DNA of 64,000 nucleotides from Neisseria animaloris (GTDB lineage: Bacteria; Pseudomonadota; Gammaproteobacteria; Burkholderiales; Neisseriaceae): NCBI RefSeq assembly GCF_900637855.1, contig NZ_LR134440.1, positions 1,240,001 to 1,304,000 on the forward strand, written 5' to 3'. A program made the position numbers and the translations under genes. Under the pieces are notes generated by a model, which worked only from the letters and a program-made list of their open reading frames with translations, ran no database searches and was not told the origin of the DNA. Below, piece after piece: positions 40,110 through 49,743 of this stretch (its first letter is position 1; the number at the start of each line of letters is the position of its first letter).

Positions 40110-40431
40110 CCATTCAAGGAAGATAGCGAAGCAAACTGATACAGCCAAGCACATCTGAAGTGCATGCTTTTTCAAAAGTTTCCATGCCGATGGGCTTTTT
40201 TGCATTTGCGGTTTTAATAACTCGGTTTAACAATAACAATGAATCCGGCCGCCCCTGCCGGTATGATTTTTGTTATATTGCCCTAAGTCAACCGTCTTAA
40301 CATCAAACGGGCTTTGAATTTACCGCATCCGGCACTATATAAACCCCGTTTGATTTCTTTTCTTACCCGTTTTTATTCAGACGGCCGCCCGCTTTGAAAA
40401 GGCCGTCTGAAAACACCTAATAAGGAAAAAC

Positions 40432-42480
40432 ATGAGCAACGTATTACTGAACCTTGCCGACGAGCCGCGTTATCACGACATCCAAACCGCCGATATCCGC
40501 CCCGCGATGGAAACCGCCATGAGCGAAGCACGCGCCCAAATCGCCGCCGTCAAAGCCCAAAGCGACATCACTTGGAACAACACCGTCGAGCAGCTTACCG
40601 ACATTACCGAACGCGTCGGCCGCATTTGGGGCGTGGTGGCGCACCTGAATTCGGTGGTCGACACGCCCGAACTGCGTGCCGTGTACAACGAATTGATGCC
40701 CGAAGTAACCGTATTTTTTACCGAAATCGGCCAAGACATCGAACTCTACGAGCGTTTTAAAGCCATCAAAAATTCGCCCGAATTTGCCAAACTCGATGCC
40801 GCCCAGCAAACCAAACTCGATCACGACCTGCGCGACTTCGTATTGAGCGGTGCCGAACTGCCGCCCGAACAGCAGGCCGAGTTTGCCGCGCTGCAAACCG
40901 AAGGCGCACAACTCGGCGCGCAGTTCTCGCAAAACGTGCTCGATGCCACCGATGCCTTCGCGCTTTATTTCGATAACGACAGCGAACTCTCCGGCCTGCC
41001 CGAAGACGCAATGGCCATGTTTGCCGCCGCAGCCCAAGCCGAAGGTAAGGAAGGCTACAAAATCGGCCTGCAAATGCCGCACTACATCGCCGTGATGCAG
41101 TATGCCGACAACCGCGAACTGCGCGAAAAAATCTATCAAGCCTACGTTACCCGCGCCAGCGAGTTGAGCGACGAAGGCAAGTTCGACAACACCGCCAACA
41201 TCGGCCGCCGCTTGGAAATCGCTTTGCAGGAAGCCAAACTGCTGGGCTTTGCCAATTTCGCCGAATTGTCGCTCGCCACCAAAATGGCCGACACCCCGCA
41301 GCAGGTGCTGGACTTCCTGCACGACTTGGCACGCCGCGCCAAACCCTTTGCCGAGAAAGACTTGGCCGAAGTGCAGGCGTTTGCCCGCGAAACCTTGGGC
41401 ATTACCGAACCGCAATCTTGGGATTTGACCTATGCCAGCGAAAAACTGCGTCAGGCCAAATATTCGTTCAGCGAAACCGAAGTGAAAAAATACTTTCCGG
41501 TAAGCAAAGTGCTGGCCGGTTTGTTTGCCCAGATCAACCGTTTGTACGGCGTGAACTTCATTGAAAAAACCGTACCCGTGTGGCACGCCGACGTGCGTTA
41601 TTTCGAGCTGGAAAAAGGCGGCTCGATCATCGGCGGCGTATATATGGACTTGTTTGCCCGCGAAGGCAAGCGCGGCGGAGCTTGGATGAACGACTACCGC
41701 GGCCGCCGCCGTTTCATTTCCGGCAACCGCATCGGCCAAACGCAAACACCCGTTGCCTATTTGGTGTGCAACTTCACTCCGCCCGTTAACGGCAAAGAAT
41801 CACGCTTAAGCCACGACGAAATCATCACGCTCTACCACGAAACCGGCCACGGCCTGCACCACCTGCTCACTCAGGTTGACGAACTGGGCGTATCCGGCAT
41901 CAACGGCGTAGAATGGGATGCGGTGGAGCTGCCGAGCCAGTTTATGGAAAACTTTGCGTGGGAATACGACGTGCTGGCGGAAATGTCGTCGCACGAAGAC
42001 AACGGTGCCGCCCTGCCGCGCGAATTGTTCGACAAAATGGTGGCAGCGAAAAACTTCCAGCGCGGCATGTTCCTCGTGCGCCAAATGGAATTTGCCCTGT
42101 TCGACATGCTGATTTACAGTGAAAGCGACGAAGGCCGTCTGAAAAACTGGGCGCAGGTGTTGGAAAGCGTGCGTAAAGAAGTGGCCGTTATCCAACCGCC
42201 TGCCTACAACCGCTTTGCCAACAGCTTCAGCCATATCTTTGCGGGCGGCTATTCGGCAGGCTATTACAGCTACGCATGGGCGGAAGTGCTGTCGGCCGAT
42301 GCCTACGCCGCTTTTGAAGAAAGCGACGACATCAAAGCCACCGGCAAACGCTTTTGGATGGAAATCCTCGCCGTGGGCGGTTCGCGCAGCGCGATGGAAT
42401 CGTTCAAAGCCTTCCGCGGCCGCGAACCGCAAATCGATGCCTTACTGCGCCACAGCGGGTTTGATGTAGAAGCCGCTTAA
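40432..42480 (+). CDS. prlC: Oligopeptidase A
   Basis: 682 residues, M3 (thimet) metallopeptidase family. The zinc site HETGHGLHHLLTQVDE (HExxH form) and the later conserved FSHIFAGGYSAGYYSYAWAE stretch are present. A cytoplasmic oligopeptidase that degrades short peptides such as cleaved signal peptides. AAGGA precedes the ATG. GC-rich with strongly biased codons, which produces a 433-residue antisense open frame that is only a shadow. An internal DUS near 42134 encodes GRLK. Confidence 0.95.
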   Translation: MSNVLLNLADEPRYHDIQTADIRPAMETAMSEARAQIAAVKAQSDITWNNTVEQLTDITERVGRIWGVVAHLNSVVDTPELRAVYNELMPEVTVFFTEIGQDIELYERFKAIKNSPEFAKLDAAQQTKLDHDLRDFVLSGAELPPEQQAEFAALQTEGAQLGAQFSQNVLDATDAFALYFDNDSELSGLPEDAMAMFAAAAQAEGKEGYKIGLQMPHYIAVMQYADNRELREKIYQAYVTRASELSDEGKFDNTANIGRRLEIALQEAKLLGFANFAELSLATKMADTPQQVLDFLHDLARRAKPFAEKDLAEVQAFARETLGITEPQSWDLTYASEKLRQAKYSFSETEVKKYFPVSKVLAGLFAQINRLYGVNFIEKTVPVWHADVRYFELEKGGSIIGGVYMDLFAREGKRGGAWMNDYRGRRRFISGNRIGQTQTPVAYLVCNFTPPVNGKESRLSHDEIITLYHETGHGLHHLLTQVDELGVSGINGVEWDAVELPSQFMENFAWEYDVLAEMSSHEDNGAALPRELFDKMVAAKNFQRGMFLVRQMEFALFDMLIYSESDEGRLKNWAQVLESVRKEVAVIQPPAYNRFANSFSHIFAGGYSAGYYSYAWAEVLSADAYAAFEESDDIKATGKRFWMEILAVGGSRSAMESFKAFRGREPQIDALLRHSGFDVEAA

Positions 42481-42493
42481 CGGGCAGATAACT

Positions 42494-42530
42494 AAAGGCC
42501 GTCTGAAAAAATGTTTTTCAGACGGCCTTT
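42494..42530. terminator. DUS-hairpin terminator between prlC and the META-domain pseudogene
   Basis: AAAGGCCGTCTGAAAAA and TTTTTCAGACGGCCTTT form a long perfect stem around a short loop. Confidence 0.85.
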
Positions 42531-42571
42531 ACTGCACAGATTGAACGGTGTTGAACAATCATAGGCAACGG

Positions 42572-43016
42572 TTAATCCCAATCTTGGGCAACAAAGTGTA
42601 TCTCCCTGCCCGAAGCATCGCGCAACACCAGTTTGTGCCCTTCGATACGGTAAGTGAAAGTGCCTGCGATGCGCTCCGCAAAAGCTTGTTCCAATGCCAT
42701 ATTTTTATCGCAATACATACGGGTTGAGGCCACATTGCCGAATGAAATCTGCTGGTCGGTAACGGAACCGGCACTCAGCATTAAGCGATTGCAACCCATA
42801 TAGGCATTGACGCGGGGAAGTGTGCGCAAATCCATTTCAGCGCGGGCGGCAACCAGCTGTTGGCGGGTAAAACCTTCCAAACCGGACAGCATCCACACCC
42901 TTTTAAGGGTTACACCGGATGGCGCGGGCTGCTTCGGGTTGCGGTTTGGCAGGCGATGCAAAACAGCCTGTCATCAGAACCAGAGTTGATGCGGATAAAG
43001 CAATCCAAGTTTTCAT
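42572..43016 (-). pseudogene. META-domain (HslJ-like) lipoprotein, frameshifted
   Basis: ATG 43016 opens a lipoprotein signal (MKTWIALSASTLVLMTGCFA, lipobox MTGC) and continues about 17 residues before stopping at 42903. The rest of the protein is in the -1 frame: APSGVTLKRVWMLSGLEGF, then NAYMGCNRLMLS with the GCN motif of META domains, then STRMYCDKNM, ending at 42572. That second frame has no ATG of its own near its start, so the two pieces were one gene that lost a base between about 42990 and 42910. The domain is found in heat-shock and outer-membrane-linked lipoproteins such as HslJ. A Correia element begins 24 bp upstream of the ATG. A sequencing error is an alternative to decay. Confidence 0.7.
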
Positions 43017-43039
43017 ATCAAGCCTTTCGGTTGTTGGTA

Positions 43040-43195
43040 TATAGTCAATCAACTTAATTTTAATACAAGGCAGCAAGCCGCAGACAGTACAAGCAGTACG
43101 GAACCGATTCTGTTGCCGCTTCAGCGGCTTACACAATCGTTCTTTTTAAGCTAAGGTGCAGCAACGCCGTAGTAAAGTTAAGTTGATTGACTATA
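43040..43195. mobile_element. Correia repeat enclosed element (CREE), full length
   Basis: 156 bp bounded by perfect 18-bp inverted ends, TATAGTCAATCAACTTAA and its complement, starting and ending with TA. The interior contains AGCCGCAGACAGTACAA and GCAACGCCGTA, both characteristic of Correia elements. These are non-autonomous miniature elements of Neisseria, thought to be mobilised in trans, and they can carry outward promoters and IHF or RNase III sites. This copy sits directly upstream of the frameshifted META lipoprotein. Confidence 0.92.
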
Positions 43196-43464
43196 GCATT
43201 GCGGATTGTACACTCGTCGGCACCATAAAACGCCTGTTTAACCGAACCTAACACGGCACAGCTGCTTCAATCAAAATCAACCCGTTTGCCGGGAATGGCG
43301 TTTTTGCAACGGGCGTAACCGCCATAGAAAAAGACGGCTTTTTTATCGGGCGGAGACTTCTGTACAACGCTTTTCCGCAGCACCGATTGGCCTGCGGCTG
43401 TTTTCAGACGGCCTGAATAAGTTTTGCAAAGCCGGCTATCTGTATTAATATCTTGAAAACCATC
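43196..43464. other. Intergenic stretch right of the CREE, no recognisable gene
   Basis: No confident coding region. One plus-strand frame from about 43257 to a stop at 43412 (beginning HGTAASIKINPFAGNGVF) looks weakly protein-like but has no start codon and ends within a DUS, so it may be a gene remnant. No trace of an ABC ATPase, the missing partner of the next gene, is visible. Confidence 0.4.
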
Positions 43465-43599
43465 ATGGATTCATCACATTATTCCACTTCTGCCGCCCTA
43501 TTCGCGCAATGTGGCCTAGAACCCGAAAGCCGAATCGATACCGCCACGCCATACCGCTCGCTGCCAACCCCGCCTTTAGCCACCCGAAAGCTCAGCTGA
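43465..43599 (+). CDS. Possible 44-residue ORF overlapping the transporter start
   Basis: ATG 43465 opens MDSSHYSTSAALFAQCGLEP and its TGA overlaps the next gene's ATG as TGATG, the layout of translational coupling. There is no strong ribosome site, and the sequence resembles no family I know. It may be chance, a leader, or a remnant. Confidence 0.2.
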   Translation: MDSSHYSTSAALFAQCGLEPESRIDTATPYRSLPTPPLATRKLS

Positions 43600-45440
43600 T
43601 GTCTTTTTTCAAGCCCCTTTTGTTCACCTTATTACTTGCCGCCAGCCCGTTTGCCGCGGCTTGTGCTCCCGACAATCCCGTTAAGCTCGGCGCACTCGAT
43701 TGGGAAAGCGGGCAGTTCACCACCGCCGTCTTAAACACCATCTTGCGCGACGGCTACGGCTGTGCCACCGAAAGCGTGCCCGGCACCACCACCGCTTTGG
43801 AAACCGCGCTGGCGCAAAACGACATTCAGATTATTGCCGAACAATGGGTCGGCCGTTCGCCGGTGATGCAGAAAGCCGTCGATGAAAAGAAAGCCGCCGT
43901 TATCGGCGACACGCTCAAAGGCGGGGCGCAGCAGGGCTGGTATGTGCCGGATTATGTGAAACAGGCACACCCCGATTTAAAGAGCATGGCCGACCTGCCC
44001 CGCTTCAAAGATTTGTTCCCCGACCCCGAATCGCCGCAAAAGGCACGCTTTCTCAACTGCCCTACCGGATGGACATGTGAAGTCTTCAACACCCGTCTGC
44101 TCGACACCACCGGCCTCAACCGCAACTTCAACAACGTCCGCCCCGGCACCGGCGCGGCTTTGGATGCTGCCATTTCGTCTGCCTACGAGCAGAAAAAACC
44201 GATCTTATTTTATTATTGGCAGCCCACCGGCCTGATGGCGAAATACCGTTTCGAGCCGCTGGACTTTCCCGAACACAATGCCACCTGCTGGGCAACCCTG
44301 CTGCAAGCCGACAGCAGCAATCAATGCGTATCGGGCTTTCCCGTTTCCAAGCTCGCCGTTGCCGTGTCCACCCCGTTTCAGACGGCCCACCCCGAACTCG
44401 CCGCCATGATCGAACGGCTGCAATTCGAGCCGGATATGCTCAACCGCACCATTCTCGAAATGTCGGAAAACAAACGCAGCGGCGAAGCCCAAGCCAAGCT
44501 GTTTTTGCAGCAGTACCCCGAAGTATGGCAGCAATGGGTTTCCGAAGAAGCCGCAGGCCGTCTGAAAGCCAAACTCGATATTCAATCGGCCGAGAGTAAC
44601 GGCATTTTCCGCGTATGGTCGGTTTCAGACGGCCTCAACCGCACACTCAAGCAAACCGTGCAAAACCACGGCGACACTTTGCGCCAAGCCAGCGATGCCA
44701 CACTCGCACTGCTGCTGCCGCTCGAACGCCTGCTTCAAGCCATGCCCGCGTGGTTGGTGCTGCTGCTCACCGGCGCAGTCGGCTGGCACGCCACGCGCAA
44801 ATGGTGGTTTGCCGCTTTGTGCATCGGCGGTTTCTACGTAATCGGCTCGTTCGGCCTGTGGTCGGCGTTGATGCAGACGCTCGCGCTGCTGGCCGCATCG
44901 GTATTGCTCACCGTGATCATCGGCATCCCCGTGGGCATCTTCACCGCCTACCGCCCGCGCCTCTACAAGCTGCTCTCGCCCGCACTCGACGTGATGCAGA
45001 CCATGCCGAGTTTTGTGTATCTGATTCCGGTGCTGATGCTGTTCGGCATCGGCAAAGTGCCCGCGCTGTTCGCCACTGTAGTCTATGCCCTCGCCCCGCT
45101 TATCCGCCTTACCGCCCTCGGCATCCGCCAAGTCAGCCCGCAAATGATTGAAGCCGCCATCGCATTCGGCAGCAACCGCTGGCAGCTGCTGAAATGGGTG
45201 CTGCTGCCGCAAGCCAAGCCCAGCATCATGGCCGGCGTAAACCAAGCCGTGATGATGTCGCTCGGCATGGTGGTGCTGGCCTCCATGATCGGCGCGCGCG
45301 GGCTGGGCGAATATGTGCTGCAAGCCGTACAAACGCTCAACATCGGCCAAGGCGTCGAAGCGGGTGCCGCCATCGTGATTCTGGCGATTATCATCGACCG
45401 CATTACGCAGGCTTACGGCTGCGGCGAAAAAAGCAAATAG
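43599..45440 (+). CDS. Fused glycine-betaine-type substrate-binding protein and ABC permease
   Basis: 613 residues. A signal peptide (ends FAAACA, about 20) precedes an OpuAC/ProX-like binding domain (about 22-305) with several tryptophans (GALDWESGQ, AEQWVGRS, QGWYVPDY, YYWQPTGLM) of the kind that cage quaternary amines. After a linker, five or six membrane helices form a ProW-like permease (about 375-605) with the EAA loop EAAIAFGSNRWQLLKWVLLP. Binding domain first and permease second is the reverse of OpuABC-type fusions I know. No ATPase gene is adjacent in this window. Three internal DUS. ATG 43599 gives the signal peptide; upstream residues are not family-like. Substrate is inferred. 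Confidence 0.85.
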   Translation: MSFFKPLLFTLLLAASPFAAACAPDNPVKLGALDWESGQFTTAVLNTILRDGYGCATESVPGTTTALETALAQNDIQIIAEQWVGRSPVMQKAVDEKKAAVIGDTLKGGAQQGWYVPDYVKQAHPDLKSMADLPRFKDLFPDPESPQKARFLNCPTGWTCEVFNTRLLDTTGLNRNFNNVRPGTGAALDAAISSAYEQKKPILFYYWQPTGLMAKYRFEPLDFPEHNATCWATLLQADSSNQCVSGFPVSKLAVAVSTPFQTAHPELAAMIERLQFEPDMLNRTILEMSENKRSGEAQAKLFLQQYPEVWQQWVSEEAAGRLKAKLDIQSAESNGIFRVWSVSDGLNRTLKQTVQNHGDTLRQASDATLALLLPLERLLQAMPAWLVLLLTGAVGWHATRKWWFAALCIGGFYVIGSFGLWSALMQTLALLAASVLLTVIIGIPVGIFTAYRPRLYKLLSPALDVMQTMPSFVYLIPVLMLFGIGKVPALFATVVYALAPLIRLTALGIRQVSPQMIEAAIAFGSNRWQLLKWVLLPQAKPSIMAGVNQAVMMSLGMVVLASMIGARGLGEYVLQAVQTLNIGQGVEAGAAIVILAIIIDRITQAYGCGEKSK

Positions 45441-45460
45441 TAGCCTTGCTTCATGCGGAA

Positions 45461-45495
45461 GAGGCCGTCTGAAACAGATTTTCAGACGGCCTCTT
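45461..45495 (+). terminator. DUS-hairpin terminator after the transporter gene
   Basis: GAGGCCGTCTGAAA and TTTTCAGACGGCCTC pair around a short loop, 20 bp after the stop. Confidence 0.8.
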
Positions 45496-45531
45496 GACAC
45501 ATCCTTTATAATATCAATCCATTGAATACTT

Positions 45532-46735
<1,204 letters not shown>

Positions 46736-47150
46736 AGCACAACGAGGCCGTGTGAATCCACCGGCGACAGGCAGCACCTCACGGCCGGCCAAACCCGAAA
46801 AACTGGCTTGAGCAGATATGGTTAAGTGCAATAAAACCATACCCGGCAGTGAGTTTTATCCGCCTATTTCCAAATGCTGGGCGGAATTGGCCAAACACGA
46901 ACCGCGGCGGTGCATTTATCGGCGGCAAAGGTAACAAGAAACATTGGCTTCGGGAACGCAGACTCGGTGAATTTTTGAAAAAATAACTCGGGCGTTTTAC
47001 CATTCGAAAGAACCGACAGATTTTCTGAAGAAAGAGCAGATATTGAGTGATGAGGCCGTCTGAAAAAACATCTTGAAAATAAATATAAGCCTCCACTTAT
47101 CGATATAATCCGATTTTTACCAATAGATTGAACAAAAAAAGAGCAAACCC
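46736..47150. other. 415-bp gap between obgE and cysS
   Basis: Contains a possible decayed small ORF (next entry) and one DUS (about 47053). AT-rich sequence near 47090-47130 may hold the cysS promoter. No RNA gene is recognised. Confidence 0.5.
46818..46986 (+). pseudogene. Possible decayed 56-residue ORF
   Basis: ATG 46818 encodes MVKCNKTIPGSEFYPPISKC and continues to WAELAKHEPR, then stops at 46934. In the +1 frame the sequence continues plausibly as GGAFIGGKGNKKHWLRERR and LGEFLKK with a stop at 46984-46986. The join around CCGCGGCGG suggests one inserted base. Composition looks coding in both pieces. I do not recognise the family. Confidence 0.3.
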
Positions 47151-48563
47151 ATGCTAACCATTTACAACACCCTCACCCGCCAAAAAGAAGAATTCATCCC
47201 CATCGACCCGAAAAACGTGCGCATGTATGTCTGCGGTATGACCGTTTACGACTACTGCCACTTGGGTCATGCCCGCGTGATGGTGGTGTTCGATATGGTT
47301 GCCCGTTGGTTGCGTGTTCAGGGTTACCCTCTCACCTATGTGCGTAACATTACCGACATCGACGATAAAATCATTGCCCGCGCTGCGGAAAACGGCGAAA
47401 CCATTGGCGAGCTTACCGAACGTTTTATCCAAGCCATGAATGAAGATGCGGCGGCTTTAGGCGTGATCCGCCCCGATCTGGAACCGAAAGCCACCGAGCA
47501 TGTGCAGCAGATGCTAGCCATGATTCAACGTTTGATCGACAATGGCAAAGCCTATGCCGCCGACAACGGCGACGTTTACTATGCCGTGCGCGAATTTGCC
47601 GCATACGGCCAGCTTTCTGGCAAATCGCTGGACGATTTACGGGCAGGTGAACGCGTGGAAGTAGACGGCTTCAAGCGCGATCCGCTGGACTTCGTGTTGT
47701 GGAAAGCTGCCAAGCCCGGCGAACCGGCATGGGAAAGCCCGTGGGGGCAAGGCCGGCCGGGTTGGCATATCGAATGCTCGGCCATGAGCGAAGAATTATT
47801 CGGCGACACCTTCGATATTCACGGCGGCGGCGCGGATTTACAGTTTCCGCACCATGAAAACGAAATCGCCCAAAGCTGCGGCGCGCGCGGCGGCAGTTGC
47901 GGCCACAACCGTTCGGGCGACAAAGCGATTGAAAGCCATGTGAAATATTGGCTGCACAACGGTTTTATCCGCGTGGATAACGAGAAAATGTCCAAATCGC
48001 TGGGCAACTTCTTTACCATCCGTGAAGTGTTGGAAAAATACGATGCCGAAGTGGTGCGTTTCTTTATTTTACGCGCCCACTACCGCAGCCCCTTGAACTA
48101 TTCCGATGCCCATTTGAACGATGCCAAAGGCGCGTTAACCCGCCTGTACACCGCCCTGAAAAACACGCCGCCTGCCGAGTTTGCCGTAAACGAAAACGCC
48201 AACGACTACACCCGCCGTTTCTTCGCCGCCATGAACGACGACTTCGGCACCGTAGAAGCGATAGCCGTGTTGTTTGAATTGGCCAACGAAGTCAACAAAA
48301 CCAACAGCAACGAACTGGCGGGCTGCCTGAAAGCACTCGGCAGCATTATCGGTTTGCTGCAACGCGATCCACAGGAATTTTTGCAGGGCGGCAGCGTTTC
48401 AGACGGCCTCTCCAACGAAGAAATCGAAAGCCTGATTGAACAGCGCAAACAAGCGCGTACCGAGAAAAACTGGGCCGAATCCGACCGCATCCGCGATTTG
48501 CTCAACGCCGAAAACATTATTTTGGAAGACGGCGCAGGCGGTACGACTTGGCGGCGCGGTTGA
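47151..48563 (+). CDS. cysS: Cysteinyl-tRNA synthetase
   Basis: 470 residues, class Ia. HIGH-type motif HLGH (37-40) in [15 protein letters not shown], zinc-site region with Cys28 in MYVCGM and [12 protein letters not shown], and KMSKS (279-283). The Cys/His-rich loop following HHENE is of the length usual in Neisseria CysS. Charges tRNA-Cys. Internal DUS near 48400 encodes SDGLSNEE. Apparently monocistronic. Confidence 0.96.
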   Translation: MLTIYNTLTRQKEEFIPIDPKNVRMYVCGMTVYDYCHLGHARVMVVFDMVARWLRVQGYPLTYVRNITDIDDKIIARAAENGETIGELTERFIQAMNEDAAALGVIRPDLEPKATEHVQQMLAMIQRLIDNGKAYAADNGDVYYAVREFAAYGQLSGKSLDDLRAGERVEVDGFKRDPLDFVLWKAAKPGEPAWESPWGQGRPGWHIECSAMSEELFGDTFDIHGGGADLQFPHHENEIAQSCGARGGSCGHNRSGDKAIESHVKYWLHNGFIRVDNEKMSKSLGNFFTIREVLEKYDAEVVRFFILRAHYRSPLNYSDAHLNDAKGALTRLYTALKNTPPAEFAVNENANDYTRRFFAAMNDDFGTVEAIAVLFELANEVNKTNSNELAGCLKALGSIIGLLQRDPQEFLQGGSVSDGLSNEEIESLIEQRKQARTEKNWAESDRIRDLLNAENIILEDGAGGTTWRRG

Positions 48564-48665
48564 TTGATTTAAATGATGACGTCGATATATAAATGTCAAT
48601 ATATTTTTATATATTTCCTGTAAAATTCTTTATATTGCCAAACACACATTCAAGAGGTTTATAAA

Positions 48666-49190
48666 ATGAAAAAAACATTATTGGCATTGATATGCTGTTT
48701 GTCTGCCACCGTATACGCACAATCTGAAATCGTCGTTCCAATATCCCTACTCAACGCGAAAACCGGCAACAAACCCATCGGCGAAATCCGCATCACCCAA
48801 AACAAATACGGAGCGGTTTTCACACCCAATCTACGCGGTTTAACGCAAGGCATCCACGGCTTCCACGTTCATGAAAAACCCAGTTGCGCCCCTGCCATGC
48901 ATAAAGGCAAACTAACCGAAGGCCACGGAGCCGGCGGCCATTGGGATCCCGCCCACACAGGCGCACATAAAGGCCCGTGGGACGACAGCGGCCACTTGGG
49001 AGACCTGCCCGTTCTAACCGTAACCGCTGACGGCAAAGCCACCCAGCCCGTATTGGCACCGCGGATTAAAAACATCGAAGACCTGCGCGGGCTCTCTTTA
49101 ATGATTCATGAAGGCGGCGACAACCATCACGACCATCCGGCACCCTTGGGCGGCGGCGGCCACAGAATGGCATGCGGCGTTATCCGTTAA
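48666..49190 (+). CDS. sodC: Periplasmic Cu,Zn superoxide dismutase
   Basis: 174 residues. Signal peptide 1-18 (ends VYA). Metal ligands lie in [37 protein letters not shown] and [22 protein letters not shown], with the disulfide cysteines in PSC and MACG and the active-site Arg near the end. Removes periplasmic superoxide and protects against external oxidative burst. Upstream is AT-rich (48590-48655) and probably contains the promoter. Confidence 0.95.
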   Translation: MKKTLLALICCLSATVYAQSEIVVPISLLNAKTGNKPIGEIRITQNKYGAVFTPNLRGLTQGIHGFHVHEKPSCAPAMHKGKLTEGHGAGGHWDPAHTGAHKGPWDDSGHLGDLPVLTVTADGKATQPVLAPRIKNIEDLRGLSLMIHEGGDNHHDHPAPLGGGGHRMACGVIR

Positions 49191-49214
49191 AGCCCGCCAA
49201 CCATAATCTCTCCT

Positions 49215-49249
49215 TTTCAGACGGCCTGTATCATTTCAGGCCGTCTGAA
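49215..49249 (+). terminator. Inverted DUS pair after sodC
   Basis: TTCAGACGGCCTG and CAGGCCGTCTGAA form a stem around a loop of about 8 nt, 25 bp after the stop. No T run follows, so terminator strength is uncertain. Confidence 0.55.
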
Positions 49250-49271
49250 TACTTATCCGGCCACGCAAAAC

Positions 49272-49300
49272 TTGCCAAAACAACAAGTTCTTGCCATAAT
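49272..49300 (+). promoter_or_regulatory. Probable rpmE promoter
   Basis: TTGCCA (49272-49277), a 17-nt spacer and CATAAT (49295-49300) lie about 60 nt before rpmE; both hexamers are one mismatch from consensus. Confidence 0.65.
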
Positions 49301-49319
49301 GCCCGACTTGACTCTTGAA

Positions 49320-49340
49320 GCATAGGCACAATCCCTATGC
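49320..49340 (+). promoter_or_regulatory. Hairpin in the rpmE leader
   Basis: GCATAGG-CACAATC-CCTATGC, a perfect 7-bp stem with a 7-nt loop, ends 23 nt before the rpmE ATG and just upstream of its AAGGA site. It is suitably placed for autogenous control by L31, as reported for some r-protein leaders; this is inferred. Confidence 0.4.
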
Positions 49341-49363
49341 CCGCAACCTAAAAGGAAATCAAA

Positions 49364-49579
49364 ATGAAACAAGGCGTTCACCCAGAATATCACGACGTAA
49401 ACGTTACCTGCTCTTGCGGCAACAAATTCGTTACCAAATCTTCTATGGCTAAAGAAAACTTCACTATCGAGGTTTGCTCCGAGTGCCACCCCTTCTACAC
49501 CGGCCAACAAAAAATCGTCGACACCACCGGTCGTGTGGACAAATTCAACCAAAAATTCGGCAACATGTTCAAACGCTAA
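49364..49579 (+). CDS. rpmE: 50S ribosomal protein L31 (zinc-binding form)
   Basis: 71 residues. [20 protein letters not shown] and [20 protein letters not shown] contain the four cysteines of the C+ (zinc-bearing) form of L31, so zinc-poor conditions would call for a C- paralogue not seen here. AAAGGA is ideally placed before the ATG. Followed by a strong intrinsic terminator. Confidence 0.97.
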   Translation: MKQGVHPEYHDVNVTCSCGNKFVTKSSMAKENFTIEVCSECHPFYTGQQKIVDTTGRVDKFNQKFGNMFKR

Positions 49580-49595
49580 TCGGCGGAAGAATAAC

Positions 49596-49624
49596 AAAAA
49601 AGACTGCTTCGGCAGTCTTTTTTG
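49596..49624 (+). terminator. Rho-independent terminator of rpmE
   Basis: AAAAAAGACTGC-TTCG-GCAGTCTTTTTT: a 12-bp stem with a UUCG tetraloop and a U tail. It is not DUS-based. Confidence 0.95.
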
Positions 49625-49743
49625 TTTGCCGCTTTTCAGACGGCCTCAAGGTTACGAACAACTGCCTTTTTCCGGATATGCGGGAAGTATCCATTTACGG
49701 TTTGACCCATTATAATCAACACGCTATCAATTAGGACACGCCG

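Noticed and set aside
40160..40200. Short GCAC-GTGC hairpin followed by a T run, as a terminator
   Set aside because: Only four strong pairs and no gene ending upstream on the plus strand.
40444..41745. 433-residue minus-strand open frame opposite prlC
   Set aside because: It is antisense to a conserved gene, lacks a ribosome site and has the Gly/Phe/Val-rich composition expected from the complement of GC-biased codons.
44625..45500. 291-residue minus-strand frame opposite the transporter gene
   Set aside because: His/Gln/Asp-rich low-complexity shadow of the permease coding strand.
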